This document shows, piece after piece, positions 41,904-53,668 of a DNA stretch of 64,000 nucleotides. The position numbers were made by a program, and so were the translations under genes. Within the stretch, counting starts at the first letter, position 1, and the number at the start of each line of letters is the position of its first letter. The DNA is from Gari tellinella (taxonomy: Eukaryota; Mollusca; Bivalvia; Cardiida; Psammobiidae). The notes below the pieces were generated by a model. That model saw only the letters and a program-made list of their open reading frames with translations, was not told the DNA's origin and did not search any database. Location: positions 29,108,479-29,172,478 of the forward strand of contig OV277861.1 in the NCBI GenBank assembly GCA_922989275.2, written 5' to 3'.

Positions 41904-42106
41904 CAGTAAAATCTCTATTACGACCACTAAGTTTTGTTAATTATTAGGTGTTTACGACAGGTGACTGCTTAAAGCACGGTGACAGTAAAACAGAAAGCTC
42001 CTGTAGGAGCTTTCTGCTTTACTGTCACCTTACTTTAAGCTGTCACCTGTATTTTATACACTCATTTAGCCTTCTTTTTAGTGTCCGTAATAGAGAGGTT
42101 TTACTG
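41904..42106. mobile_element. MITE, 203 bp, cagtaaaa TIR, GCTCCTGTAGGAGC core
   Basis: TA-flanked ends cagtaaaatctctattacga cc / ccgtaatagagaggttttac tg, core cagaaagctcctgtaggagc tttctg. Close relative of 35933..36127. Confidence 0.75.
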
Positions 42107-42376
42107 TATTTTCATTTTAATGTTAATATCTACATCCGGCATACATATTATGTCAATTATGCTAAATTATGTATGTATTTACGCACTGCATTTGTATTGG
42201 TGTTTTGTTTATATGCACGTTTGTGAATTGTGGGCCGGAATTCTACATTGCTAATAAAACAAATGCACCACTAAAGTAAACAATGGTGAATAACTTGTAT
42301 TATACGGACAATATGCAACACAATATTGGTACATGGTCATTTGCTGCTGAGAATAAAATGTTATGGCAGTAGTAAA

Positions 42377-42744
42377 TAGAGTGTTCCCTTCCTACAACTT
42401 CTCTCCCAAGAACGACTCCCTCCTTACAAGGATCATTGTCGCAGTTTGCTAAACAAGACCATTATGTCTAACGATTTTACAGCTGCAATATCGTCTGCTG
42501 AAAATTGTCGTCTGCTGTTGTGTTTTTTTTAAAATCACATATTAGTCGAAATTTTGATAGAATAAATTTAAATACGAGTGGCAAACAGCTTGAATCCAGA
42601 GCAGACGTCGCGTCACGCGACGTCTGATCAGGATTTAAGCTGTTTGCAAATGTTAGTCAATTTCCCTCCCTATAACGACTTCTTCAGCACAACGCACCTA
42701 ATTTATGTCTCCTATAATGGTTGTGGTTGTAGACAGGGAGCACT
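42377..42744. mobile_element. MITE, 'agtgttcccttcctac' family, GTCGCGTCACGCGAC core
   Basis: Core gcaaacagcttgaatccaga gcagacgtcgcgtcacgcga cgtctgatcaggatttaagc tgtttgc; arms match 41496..41853 in reverse order. The two core stems differ by compensated changes (gCC..GGc versus gTC..GAc). Confidence 0.68.
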
Positions 42745-43478
42745 TAACCATATTCTTTCCTGATAAACTCGCCGATGCTAAAACGATGATGTCCATAGAA
42801 CTTTCTTTTGAACCAGATCAGCCGCCGGGTAGCACGGCATTTGATTAGGCCCAAAGCTGTTTTCACTCAGATAAAAATTAAAACACATTTTTAAAATGTA
42901 TTGTTCTACACTGTTTTGCACTGCGTTTGCATTGAAATGGAAAATAACGTTTCCCTATGTACCTCCAATGTCCAACATGGTCCGAAATTGACTGACATGT
43001 TCTGAATATCATCCTGGTGAAATCGTACACTTCGAAAATACATGTAAATCAGTATCCCGTGGTTTCAAATATCGTTTCTAATACAGAAAATATTGAATAA
43101 TTCATTCAAGCGGACAAAAATGCACAGTGCTAACGTTGCCATGGTTACGCTTAAATGATAAAGTCAAGTGTATACGTTTTCGTTGTGTTTTGCACGGCCA
43201 TACACCAGTTAAAATAGGGAAGAAGCTACATGTCCTTATTACAAACGCAATGCCATGAAATGTAAAAATAAATTCTAAATATATGGCAGTTTGGAGTTAG
43301 ATCGGACACCGAGGTAACGCTTTGCATGCTAGCGGCGGATAGGACTGCCACTGTGACTACCTTTGCAAACAGTTTGGATCCTGATGAGACGCCGCGTCAC
43401 GTTCTTCAGTGGCAGAATAAATTAATGGCATACTTGGTATCTATGGAGAATTGGGTTAACCTTTCAGTGGCCTATGAG
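42745..43478. repeat. Intergenic stretch with decayed foldbacks
   Basis: Remnants of cores are seen at ~42808-42860 (agatcagccgccgggtagca cggc), 43290-43325 and 43370-43400 (gatgagacgccgcgtcacg). Otherwise unremarkable. Confidence 0.45.
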
Positions 43479-43729
43479 TTAACTCTTTCCTCCCTGAAAC
43501 TTTAAATGAACAATTCCAGTTTCCATTTTAGTCTAGTCCATTTCTGACTTTTAAGGGTTGTTTTTGTCGATGTTTGGCATTATAACAAACAGTGAAGACC
43601 CTGATCAGAGGGCTCCTTTCGGAGCCCTCTGATCTGGGTCTTCACTGTTTGCACATGACAAGTGAACTATTCACATGTACACTGTTTGAAAAGGACGCCA
43701 ATATGCGGGACTAGGGTTCAAAGGGTTAA
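43479..43729. mobile_element. MITE, 251 bp, inverted twin of 26112..26363
   Basis: Ends ttaactctttcctccctgaa...ggttcaaagggttaa. Core acagtgaagaccctgatcag agggctcctttcggagccct ctgatctgggtcttcactgt. Confidence 0.72.
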
Positions 43730-44159
43730 TGTATTCAGCATCAAAAGTTGTTTTCATTTGCATCGTAATAGGGGGGTCATCATTTTCTCTATATCACATA
43801 TGTAGTAAATATAATTATTCAACAGTCAATGAACTGTTGCCTACTTCACAACACATTCATGAATAAATCCAAAACTTATATGTACTTATCAAACTCGAGT
43901 TAAGGTTATATTCCAGTTCAAGTTAGTATATCTTCATTGAATATTTAGACTCATGTCATTATTATTACGTTCAAAAGTAGAGTCCCGCCAAAATTATTAA
44001 GATGTACCGAAGAAAAATACTTGTTGGTTACTACTTTAGATTTATGTAACAAAACGCTACTTCGTATCCATTTTTTTAAATCACTAAAACCGCTTTCAAA
44101 ACCAAAAGTTGACCTCTAAGAAGAATCTTAAATATTATATGATTTGACGCTACAATATA

Positions 44160-44344
44160 CAGTAGAACCTCTCTATTACAACCGATAAGTTGTGTCAAAT
44201 ATTAGTCGTTTAAGACAGGTGACTACTTAAAACAATGTAAAAGTGAAACAGTGTTTCACTTTGACATTGCTTTAAGCTGTCACCTGCCCTTCATACGGAC
44301 AATTAGCCTTTCATTTTAGTGGCCGTAATAGAGGGGTTCTACTG
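44160..44344. mobile_element. MITE, 185 bp, cagtagaacctctct TIR with core deleted
   Basis: TA-flanked. Ends cagtagaacctctctattac aacc / ccgtaatagaggggttctac tg. The central hairpin is reduced to gtgaaacagtgtttcac. Confidence 0.7.
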
Positions 44345-44569
44345 TATATTAAGCATGAACGTATGCTAGCCGTAATGCCATTCAAACACATCCTTTTGTA
44401 ATACTGGTTATTATACCTGTACCAGTAGTTTTGTTACAGTAAAGTATAGCCTGTAGATATCTTAAGTAAGGGGCATCTTAATGCAGGAGTATGGAAACTT
44501 TCTTGATAGCCCTTTTCCTGCCTCAAAATGTCACCTGTCATATACGCGATTAATAAATATTTTCAATAA

Positions 44570-44920
44570 TTCTAGCGGTCATTTTATGATCCCATTATAC
44601 CTCTTCACCGCAATATTGTCGTCTGCTTCAATATTGTTGTCTCATTTGTCTGCAATATCGTTTCAAAGTGATAACTGACGTAATGTCAAAACAAGTGACA
44701 AACAGTTTTAACCCTTAGCCTGCCAGTCACGACTATAGCTCCATATGCAAACAGCTTGGATCCGGATGAGACGCCGAGTAACTCGGCGTCTCATCCGGAT
44801 CCAAGCTGTTTGACACTCGGACAACATTTTCAGCAATTTTGAGCAACTTTCAAGCACTTTGAAACTTGAAGCAGACGAGAAATATAGCAGACGGCAATTT
44901 ATTTGGCGGGCTAAGGGTTA
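44570..44920. mobile_element. MITE pair with GCCGAGTAACTCGGC core
   Basis: Two adjacent members of the 'ttaacccttagcctgc' / 'gggctaagggtta' arm family. The second is complete (44709..44919) with core gcaaacagcttggatccgga tgagacgccgagtaactcgg cgtctcatccggatccaagc, a perfect stem whose bases differ from other families by compensated pairs. Confidence 0.66.
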
Positions 44921-45485
44921 ATACTGATCAGGCGCAGACGCCATTGACTTTTGTAGGCAGACGATTATTACATGTTCACCAGTGTAGGACTAACCCAAGA
45001 GACCCAGATAAGGGGAGTATTTTAAAAACTAAAATCTTTATTTCTACTTTAAACCCTATGGTGTTACAACTCATTAGAATCGTCTCTGCGAGAGTGTGTG
45101 AAAAAATGTTAAAAAATCTGAGTGGATTCCCTCTTATCTAAGGCCCTGAACCATCTGCAAGTTTTGTACATGCGACTTTGTGATTTCTGTTGCGAACTGT
45201 TTTTATCCCGAGAGGAGACCATGTAATTCGGATTCAATCTGAGTCTAACCTGTTCCATACTCAGGTGATATTTCTTTACAATAAAAATGCAGATAAATAA
45301 ACAGTGAGAAATTGTTGCAGACTAAATTCTTTTGCAGACGACAAAATATAGCAGCGGAAAAGATTAAGCACGGCTTAAAAGACATGTGACATGCGATATG
45401 CAACATCCAACCAGTGATGAGTTCAGTAAAGGAACCGATGGCCGTCGATGGCCATCGATTGTGAGTTGGCTACCGGTCTGAAATA
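44921..45485. other. Intergenic stretch
   Basis: No gene or clear element; a small palindrome 'accgatggccgtcgatggcc atcg' lies near 45432-45460. Confidence 0.45.
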
Positions 45486-45719
45486 CAGTGGAGAAAACGT
45501 AAATTTTTCGTTCAAACGCAAACGCATTGCAATGAAATATAGAAGATGACAACGTTTTGACAATTTATACTACCAGTTTTAAATCTGAGTGGCAAGCAGT
45601 TTGGAGCCAGATCAGACCCCGGGTTACCCGGCGTCTGATCTGGCTCCAAACTGTTTGCAATGAAAATAATAATTTAAGCGTAACCGGGGTTATTTGGAAT
45701 GAACATGTTTTCTCTACTG
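45486..45719. mobile_element. MITE, 234 bp, cagtggagaa family
   Basis: TA-flanked ends cagtggagaaaacgtaaatt tttcg and ..aacatgttttctctactg. Core gtttggagccagatcagacc ccgggttacccggcgtctga tctggctccaaac. Confidence 0.72.
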
Positions 45720-46202
45720 TACTCTGCACGCTGCACACGGGGCACAAACTGCTAACCTTACCAGCAAACAGTGGTAATTGAACGCGCTACAGGAGGCACT
45801 ATCTTGCATAAATCGTACACAAATCATTAGAATTTCAAGAGTCATTGGATTCTCGATCATTGACTTGAACCGTATTTATTCCTGAATATTGCAATGATTT
45901 CTCCCTGTGAAGGTTTCATTCTAGCTATAATACGGATGACCTAAATATGAATTAGCATACAGTACAGACCCCGGTGAGACACCGCGATACGCACCGTCCC
46001 GTCTGGGTTTACGTTGTTTGTTAATTTCTTCTTTAGTCTAGGCACTAGTTTTAAATAGGTTTAATGCTTTAATTTCTGACTATGTGTCAATACTCGCTTG
46101 AAAATATCATACAATTAATATTTACTAACATACAACACAGTGAAATTCTCAATGATTGCTCCTCTCTGCGCAGGCCATACAACTTTCCAATTATGCCAAA
46201 TT
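45720..46202. other. Intergenic stretch
   Basis: One decayed core at 45957-46022 (acagaccccggtgagacacc gcgatacgcaccgtcccgtc tgggttt). No gene signal. Confidence 0.45.
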
Positions 46203-46456
46203 CAGGGCTGCCATAAGTTGATAAAAAAAATCCTAAGATTTCAAATTTTTCATATTTTCAAGCGCGATTTTTCCGAATTATACGCATAACCCATAGTCTG
46301 TTTCTAGTTTTTAAACGTGATGCTTAAAGCAGGTTGAAAGTAAAGCTGAATGCGCCTGAAGGCGTATTCTGCTTTACTTTCAGCCTGCTTTAAGTTTCCA
46401 TCTGTTGGAATAAAAATTCAAAGATTTCGGAAAAATCCGGAGAAATGGCAGCCCTG
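46203..46456. mobile_element. MITE, 254 bp, cagggctgccat TIR carrying a GCAGAATGCGC-type core
   Basis: Ends cagggctgccat / atggcagccctg with sub-terminal 'atcctaagatttcaaa' / 'tcaaagatttcggaaaaatcc'. The centre gcttaaagcaggttgaaagt aaagctgaatgcgcctgaag gcgtattctgctttactttc agcctgctttaag is the core of a different arm family (see 33656..33906). Confidence 0.72.
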
Positions 46457-47416
46457 CCAATTGTAAACTATTTTTGTTTGACTGTTACAATATATCACAA
46501 ATGCAAAAGTGTAGACTCTGCATACCCAACTTTCAGTCCATTTTGACTGGCTTAATCAAGTAGGTTGTCCCCCTTGCAAAAAGCCGATAAAATCGATATG
46601 GATAAAGTTCTGGCCTGACTGCCCTATATAGAATATATAGGGGAATAATTTTCAAAGTCATATTTTTAGGTGTTGCATATATTTGTCAATATTTTAGCAG
46701 TTATAGCAATATACTTTATTTTCTTCTTTTTCACATGATGTAAATTTTGATTTTCTATTTTAACGACTTTTTGCTTCCATTTTGATTTGAAAATGGTTGG
46801 TGTCGGACACATTAAACATATAGTAAAAAAAAATGAAAGTGTGTAGTTTGCTGATTTTGAACGCAAATAAAGTATCCTTTTTAATATCTGCGAATTTTTA
46901 GCAGTTATGAGGTGAAAGAATGTTTTCAAAACAGTTATAAAATCTCTTTTGCTTTGAATTTGAATAAAGTCTTTTTGCTTCCAATTTAATTTGAATATTG
47001 ACAAATGTCGTGATGCTGAAATCGGACTTAGTCATTTTTCTCCAACCCATAATCGGATATTTCCGTAATTCACCGTAATCGTTCAAGGGCAGTGATCTCA
47101 CTAATCTGATGGTTTTGGAACCTCTCACACTGCTTTTGGAGCCATCAGAAGCGCACCTCTTCAGTCAACACCTTCCGTTTTATTTTACGACGTTGGACTT
47201 CGGTTGATGGAATGATAAGAGAGAATATAATTCACTGATTTTGACCGAAACAATATGATAGGCCAGGAAAAGCGGAATGTCGAAGATATGTATATATTAA
47301 ACAGATTCTGTATTTTTTGCGGCAGCTACGGTAGACCTATCATCTGTTTAAATTTGTCTACTGCCGTTTTTCTCAAAGTTACATATAAGTTGACAATTTG
47401 GCAGAAGAAATATTAT
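46457..47416. other. Intergenic AT-rich stretch
   Basis: Repeated 'tttgcttccattttgatttg aa' / 'ttttgcttccaatttaattt gaa' motifs near 46770 and 46972 suggest an old tandem repeat. No gene recognised. Confidence 0.45.
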
Positions 47417-47580
47417 GACGAGTAACAAACAGCTTGATTCCAGATCAGACGAATTATCTTGATTTAAGCTGTTTTGCAAATATAAACCAAGTCTTAATTT
47501 CCCTCCCTAAAACAACTCCCTCTGAACAGCATACATAATCTGTGTCTCCCATAGGATTTCATTGTAGAGAGTTGGGCATG
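47417..47580. repeat. Truncated MITE of the gttccctctct family
   Basis: 'aacagcttgattccagatca gacg..atcttgatttaagc tgtt' plus 'aatttccctccctaaaacaa ctccctctgaacagcata'. Core mostly deleted. Confidence 0.5.
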
Positions 47581-47733
47581 CTACGTCATTGCTACGTCAT
47601 TGACTAGTACAGTCACCACCAAATCATCGTCCTGTTATATTCAGCAAGCACATTCACATGTCCTTTATCTGCGTTATTCACCCACAAGTCAATACAATTG
47701 GACTTTTAAAAAAAAAAAAAGGAAAAAAAGGTT

Positions 47734-47812
47734 TTGATTCAAATGAGACTCGAACCTATGACCTTTTGATTGTTAGTCAACCACACTACCGACTGAGCTA
47801 TCAGCACTTAAG
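47734..47812 (-). repeat. tRNA-like sequence with AAC anticodon position (pseudogene or SINE head)
   Basis: On the minus strand tagctcagtcgg is a textbook A box and ggttcgagtct a good B box, and the loop ctaacaa would present AAC (Val). The anticodon stem has one mismatch, the T stem pairs imperfectly and the acceptor stem does not pair. A T-rich run follows on the transcribed strand. More likely a pseudogene or SINE head than a functional tRNA. Confidence 0.45.
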
Positions 47813-48542
47813 TAGAATAGTGGTACATGTATGAGCTGGGTGCTGGGATCCTAACACCTTTTATTCATATGCTAATCTAGGACCAGTGGCGATACGGAGT
47901 ACAAAACGACTGATGTACGTTTTATAATTTTCATTAAAATTAATTCAGATAGCACAGCTAGTATAAGATTGAATGAAGAATTAATTATTATGATATATTT
48001 CCACGAAACCATGTGAATTTAAAAGCTTTTTGTATTACTTTCAGAATTTATTTTAACTTGCTGAATGTTAGAAATGTTTTATTTAAGATGTCATAAATTT
48101 CCCTTCTGCCAATTTCATTGAAAAGTGCAATACTTGCGTTATTTGAATAGATTCCCGTAAAGGGTAATCACTGACGCCTTTGGTGTCATTTGTATTTGTA
48201 TGCACCGGTCTTGCACCGACGGGGTGAATTAGACTGTGCGTTTGCTGCTCTTTTACAAGAGCAGCAATCGAGTGCCTGACTATGTCTGTAAGTCACTCAG
48301 CTTCTTTGAGTGCTTGGTTATACCTGTAAGTCACTCAGTTTGTTTCCTTTGCACCATTCCTTTAAGGGGACAGTGCATCAATGGATAGAAGTCCGACATA
48401 TGGTCGTCGGATTCTTCCAGTTCCAACTAATTCCCAAAATGGTCTGCTTTATTTCTGCGTTCGATTCTCAGAGCTTGCTTAAATCAAACATACATACTTC
48501 GTTTAAAGCTTTAGTTTTGAAATACATGTATGTTTGTTTTGA
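47813..48542. other. Intergenic stretch
   Basis: Short direct repeat 'gtctgtaagtcactcag' / 'cctgtaagtcactcag' near 48285 and 48324, and the 'gtccgacatatggtcgtcgg' motif at 48391. No gene recognised. Confidence 0.45.
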
Positions 48543-48724
48543 GTAATAATGAAACGTCTCTAATACGACCTGTTAATTATTAGGGTTTTACAATAGTTTG
48601 ATTGCTTAAAGCAATGTGACAGTAAAAAGAGCTTTCTTTTTCACTGTCAACTTTCTTAAGCTGTCACCTGTCTTTAAACACTCAATTAGCCTTCTTTTAG
48701 TGGTCATAATAGAGAGGTTTTACT
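48543..48724. mobile_element. Degenerate MITE of the cagtaaaacctctct family
   Basis: 'aacgtctctaatacgacc' and 'gtcataatagagaggtttta' ends; core cagtaaaaagagctttcttt ttcactg shortened. Confidence 0.6.
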
Positions 48725-48841
48725 ATTTATAGCAAGTTGTGTTCGACTGATTGAGAGATTCCCGAACACCTATATCATACTTCAAATAAACAGTAAGTGG
48801 CGAGATGCTTTCCGTTGGCGCAGAAATTGAGTGTAATGCCT

Positions 48842-49523
48842 CGCTCACATTTGCTGCGGCGGCCGCACGGCTAATCATTTCTACGGCGAGTAGCAATTCT
48901 ACGGCCGCCGTGTGTTGCGCTCAATTTGCTGCGGCTGCCGCGCGGCGAGATTTTATTTTTGTGGGTGTTAAAAAACCTGCGGCAGCTGTGCGGCTGCATT
49001 ACGGTGACCGCACGGCTACCGCACGGCCGCCGTACGGCAGCCGTGGAAGTCCCACCAGATACCCTGCAACCAAAATGCTGCTCTTGCTACACAACTTGGT
49101 TTTGCTACATGTTCACACAACTAATATCAGTCCAACAACACCATGAACTCAAAGGACAGCATTTAAGAACATCTAAATCCATTTTTAGATAATATACATG
49201 TTTTACATATATTAACAAAAGTACAAATGCACAATAGGAAACTTGACCATTGTGTTACGGCGGCCGCACGGTGGCCGTACGGCGACCGTACGGCATCCGT
49301 AGAACCACTCTGCGGCGTATGTATCTACGGCCACCGTAGAAATGAAAAAATGTTATAACTCCGCGTTATAATATTCTACGGCGAGCTCTACAGCCTGTAA
49401 AATATTGGGATACGCCGTGCGGCTGCCGTACGGCCGCCGTAGAATCTCTACGGCCGCCGTAAGATTCTCTCGATTTCACGTTTCTGCGGCCGCCGTACGG
49501 CCACCGTAGAGCAAATGTGAGCG
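48842..49523. mobile_element. CGG-rich foldback element, ~680 bp
   Basis: Terminal repeats cgctcacatttgct (48842-48855) and agcaaatgtgagcg (49510-49523) are perfect mirrors. Internally the motif tacggccgccgta and variants (gcacggctaccgcacggccg, cggcggccgcacggtggccg) recur more than ten times in two G+C-rich blocks around an AT-rich middle. This is extreme CpG density for this otherwise AT-rich window. No credible protein; frames reading AAAAAR-type peptides are artefacts. Confidence 0.78.
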
Positions 49524-50044
49524 CACTATAAAAATTACCTGTCACGATGCCCGTTGCGTGTTATTATCCCCCCACCACCTTTCACGAAAACGTAACACAA
49601 ACACATAGTACTAACTCGCATTCCGTCTAAAAGATGTTCGAGGAAAACAAAATGTTGGGGGAGGGGGATTTAATTTTAATAAAAAAAATGTCGTTTTACG
49701 GTTTATACTTTTTATATTTATATATATATATATATCTCGTGGACCAAGGGAGATAATGGTTTACGTCTGATATACTAAAGTGAGCAAGAACGACAATCCT
49801 GTAAATATGGCCTGCATTCTTGGACATGGACAGTGCAGCTCATTTAGGAACCCTTTGTTCTAGGTCCACACTATTTGGATAGGACACAAATTAATGTACT
49901 TTTCAAAGATACAATGTTTTTTAATGACGAATGTATTCGTCACTAGGGATCATTGTGTTGACGTAAATCATGCATGCGTGGAAATTAAAGTGAATGAGTT
50001 TTTGTTACAGAAATAAATAGTAGTTTAAAGTAGTTGCACTAAAA
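49524..50044. repeat. Intergenic stretch with TA microsatellite
   Basis: (TA)n at 49715-49735 after an A run and T-rich region. Nothing else recognised. Confidence 0.55.
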
Positions 50045-50272
50045 CCGAATTGTGCCCATGGTCATATACATATAGGGCATAGTCAAAAAGTGTAGACTCT
50101 GATCAGACGCCGCATAATGCGGCGTCTGACCAGAGTCTACACTGTTTGCTGACAGCTAATTCAATATAAAACAAAACGAAAATGAAACATTAGACTAGGC
50201 ACCCCTTACATAAAAAAGGACTAGTAAAATATATAAGCATGGATTAATCCACTGGGCGCAAATCGATTAATA
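50045..50272. mobile_element. MITE with GCCGCATAATGCGGC core
   Basis: Arms 'gtgcccatggtcatatacat' / 'ccactgggcgcaaatcgatt'. Core gtgtagactctgatcagacg ccgcataatgcggcgtctga ccagagtctacactgtttgc. Twin of 27755..27979. Confidence 0.7.
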
Positions 50273-50479
50273 TTTCCAAATCAACAAAATTCCTCTGTAT
50301 CCTAGCATTGGTATTTGTCTCTGTTTTCGCATGTCATTATCGCCCTGTCTAGTCATTATCCAGTTCTGCATGCTTACTGCTTTACTTCCGGGTTCTAAGT
50401 TCAAGGCTGTTTCGATACTGATAAGACCAATGTTAGTATGCATTGAAAGGTCGTATGTAAAAACTTTAAAATACATTTC

Positions 50480-50655
50480 AGTTCTAATTTTTCTATCTAA
50501 TCCACTCTTGTGTAATCTCTTTGGAATCGTCTATTCAGGACAATTCCAAAGAGGTGTAACAAGAAATAATTATATAGAAACATAAATAATACATGATATT
50601 TTTATAATCTGATTTACGACAAAATTCTCCTACGAAGTTTTATGAAACAGGCTCC
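50480..50655. repeat. Partial MITE of the gggcccgtttcataaaactt family
   Basis: 'tctatctaatccactcttgt gtaatctctttggaatcgtc' and mirror 'gacaattccaaagaggtgta ac', then 'gaagttttatgaaacaggct cctg' at the right end. Confidence 0.55.
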
Positions 50656-51035
50656 TGTTCTGTAGACTATTTTTGACTATTTAGGGACTTTTTGTTGTTG
50701 TCTTCAAATATATATTGCAAAAAAGAGAACAGTGCAAACTCTGGCCATAGGGCTCCTTCATCGTTTGCATAGGACGAGTTTACTATTAATTAGTAGTCTG
50801 TTTATTAATAACGCGCACGTGGCACATGGTATAATGAGTTTAAAGGAGAAAAAACATAAAACAAATATTTAATGATCTACATACACAATGTTTTGTTCTT
50901 GCAAAAAGTTATCGCTTGTTCATCTTGATTGTGTTATTGTTGTTAATTCTATGCTTTATAAGAAAGCTTCTTTGAGGGCCTCACGATAGATTAGTCGCCT
51001 GACTAAGTGAGTTACCCTCGTTAAATATAGGCCGT

Positions 51036-51167
51036 TCATTATTCATTCATTCATTCATTCATTCATTCATTCATTCATTTATTCATTCATTATTCGTTCG
51101 TTCGTTCATTCATTCATTCATTCATTCTCATTCATTCATTCATTCATTTATTCATTCATTCATTCAG
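51036..51167 (+). repeat. (ATTC)n microsatellite
   Basis: About 30 units of attc/attcatt with a few interruptions (cgttcgttcg). Confidence 0.92.
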
Positions 51168-51774
51168 AGGTAACATACTTACAATACAAGCACCTGCGGT
51201 GCATGTTACATACTCTCCGGCCGATAATTCAATGCCCAGTATTTGCAAGATTAGATACAGAGTTATATGACGTCTAATCTGGTTTCAAAGTGTTATACAA
51301 ATATCAATATTGGTTAAACTAAGTGCACCTATATAGTGGAATCTTCCATTCTCATACGATACAGGTTTAGTCCTTTTTTGATGTATTGGGTGCCTGATTT
51401 GAATTTTTATTTTCATTTTGTTTTATATTGAAATTCCAGTTAGCGAATAGTGTAGACGCTGATCAAACGCCGCATTATGTGGCGTTTGGTCAGTCTAAAC
51501 TGTTGCGTATGTCCCTTGCTAGGCACACATGGGTTATATTTACAAATGCAATATATCTTAAAAACAACATTTCAGTCAAAATGGACGATACTACGACAGG
51601 ACAAAGCTTAACATATTATCTTAAACCCAGTGCAAACGTTATTTGAGGCTTGAATTATAGATTGACAAGAAACATTGAGACATGAGATTATCCAGATATC
51701 ATTAGACAAAGGTTGCTAAACAACCAAAGCCCAATATGGTACTCGCTGATCTCTGACAAACAAAACATACACTA
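51168..51774. repeat. Intergenic stretch with a partial foldback
   Basis: Core gtgtagacgctgatcaaacg ccgcattatgtggcgtttgg tcagtctaaactgtt at 51449-51502, with arms of the 27755..27979 family. Confidence 0.5.
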
Positions 51775-51965
51775 GGGAAAACATAATTCTTTCAAAATAA
51801 ACGCGTTTTATATTAAACAGGTTATTTCCATTGCAAATAGTTTTGGGCAAAGTCAGATGCTGGGTCACCTGGCGTCTGATTATGTTCAAACTGGTTTCCG
51901 GCGCAGATTAGAAAAAATCTTCCATACTGTTCTGTAATACTTTTTTTTTCTCGAATTAACAACAT
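51775..51965. repeat. Decayed MITE of the cagtggagaa family
   Basis: Core agtcagatgctgggtcacct ggcgtctgatt with 'aaataaacgcgtttta' on the left. Confidence 0.5.
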
Positions 51966-51999
51966 TGCGTTTGCCTTTAATTTCGTTAAACTATTTACC

Positions 52000-52238
52000 C
52001 CATTGAAGCGCCTTTTAGTGCATTTAATTTATTCCTCCACTGAAGAAAGAAGTTCAAATTTATACAGCCCTGAGCATGTACTATGAGAAATATTACCTAT
52101 TTTCTGCAGATGGTAGCTTAGACAGGCTAAAAGTAAAGCAGAATGCTCCTTAAAAATGCGCATTCTGCTTCACTTTCATTTTGCTTTGAGTGGTCACCTG
52201 TCTTTAAATCTACAAACATGCTATAGGGTAAATGGTTA
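52000..52238. mobile_element. Foldback element, GCAGAATGCGC family
   Basis: Ends ttaccccattgaagcgcctt / ctatagggtaaatggttaa; the core stem 'agtaaagcagaatgc' / 'gcgcattctgcttcacttt' is slightly decayed. Confidence 0.66.
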
Positions 52239-52239
52239 A

Positions 52240-52487
52240 CCATTTCATGATCAAATTTATCGTGAGTAATTACCTCGTTACGGCCATATTTGCGCCTGGT
52301 CCAATATTGTTGGCTGCAGTATCGTTTCAAAAATAAATTAAATTTAGTATGCATTTGGATATTTCAAAAAGAATGTCAAACAGTTTGGATCCTGATCAGA
52401 CGCCGCGTTACGCGACGGCGTCGTCTGATCAGGGTCCAAACCGTTTGCAAACGCGCTTTATGACGTCATTAAGAGTAAAAGGGTTAA
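52240..52487. mobile_element. MITE with duplicated-core palindrome
   Basis: Core gtcaaacagtttggatcctg atcagacgccgcgttacgcg acggcgtcgtctgatcaggg tccaaaccgtttgc carries a small extra 'acggcgtc', as if one arm slipped. Arms 'ttaaccatttcatgatc' / 'cattaagagtaaaagggtta'. Confidence 0.65.
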
Positions 52488-52637
52488 ACACATACATATA
52501 CACACAACTATTTGTGAGCTCTCAAAGTCACTAGACTGTGAAAAGGTTAGAGAACCAGGAACCAGTTGTTAGTAGCAGACTTATTGCCTAGAGACGTGTC
52601 TACGTCATCTTTGTCTCAGGACAATACACTCTTAATA

Positions 52638-52908
52638 CAGTGAAGACGGCGTAATTCTTTCCCAATATGCTCAACTGTTAGTTTAAACATATTTTATGCT
52701 CAACTGTTACATGTATATCCATTGTAAACAGCTTGGACCCAGATCAGACGCCGGGTAACCCGGCGTCTGATCAGGTTCCAAACTGTTTGCCACTCAAATT
52801 ATTATAAATCGTTAACCATTAAAAATGGTGTTTCTATATGTTAAGTGCACTGCGTTTACGTTTCGTTTACGATTAAACGGGAAAGAATAACACCATTGTA
52901 CTCCACCG
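52638..52908. mobile_element. MITE, 271 bp, cagtggagaa family
   Basis: TA-flanked left end cagtgaagacggcgtaattc tttccc and right end gggaaagaataacaccattg. Core gcttggacccagatcagacg ccgggtaacccggcgtctga tcaggttccaaactgtttgc. Confidence 0.68.
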
Positions 52909-53458
52909 TATTTGTCGTTTCAATACTTCTAAGCGATATTATATTTGTGTTTCCGTTCGGAAACTATCGTCAGAGTATCAAACAGTTGGGATCAGATGAT
53001 GCGTCGAGTTACTCATTTTGGTGCAAAACTGTTTGCAACATTTATATCCAACACAATATTACACTATATAATATTGCTAATAGCAGTTTGGACCGTAGCG
53101 TGCATATACATGTATATGGTGAACACCATTAGACTAATTGGATATTTGCCCTATCAAACTAAAGAAAAGGTTCACTGTTAATTAAAGTGCTATTTTCGGC
53201 TAGGCCAATAAACAAACTATATAAAAGTAGATAGAACTCCTAGTAATTCCAGCGACTGGCCAGAATGTCTGCTTTTGGGCACTACAAATGATGCCATTTA
53301 ATTTACTGTGTTATCCGGCTACACTGACAGGTACGGACCGGGAACCAGATATGACGTCAATTAACCATTTCCTTCCTCAACCTTCTAATTAGGGACAAAT
53401 TTCAGTTTCAAATTTAGTCAAGTCCATATAAGAAGAGAAAACGCGATACATTCCAGTT
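52909..53458. other. Intergenic stretch
   Basis: No gene recognised; short frames have no domain signature. A decayed core remnant lies at ~52979-53037. Confidence 0.45.
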
Positions 53459-53668
53459 TAACTCTTTCACTGCCATTGGCCCCAAAAGGCGACTTTGCAA
53501 ACAGCTTGGATTCTGATCAGAATTCAAACTGTTTGATACTCGTATCGATATAAGCGCTAAAACGACCTAAGAAAAAATATTGCAGACGACAGTATAAATG
53601 CTTGCGATAATTTGGCAGCAATAGGGAGAAAGCAGACGAAAATAAACTTGACACTGAAAGAGTCAAAT
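53459..53668. repeat. MITE with core deleted
   Basis: Arms 'taactctttcactgccattg' / 'tgacactgaaagagtcaaa'. The core is reduced to gcttggattctgatcagaat tcaaactgttt, i.e. the GACGC hairpin tip is missing. Confidence 0.6.

Noticed and set aside
47734..47812. Functional tRNA-Val (AAC)
   Set aside because: A and B boxes are good but the acceptor and T stems do not pair; kept only as a tRNA-like repeat.
48805..49146. Alanine/arginine-rich frame over the CGG region
   Set aside because: Explained by the CGG-rich foldback element; homopolymeric residues come from the repeat.
51036..51167. Possible regulatory array
   Set aside because: Plain (ATTC)n microsatellite.
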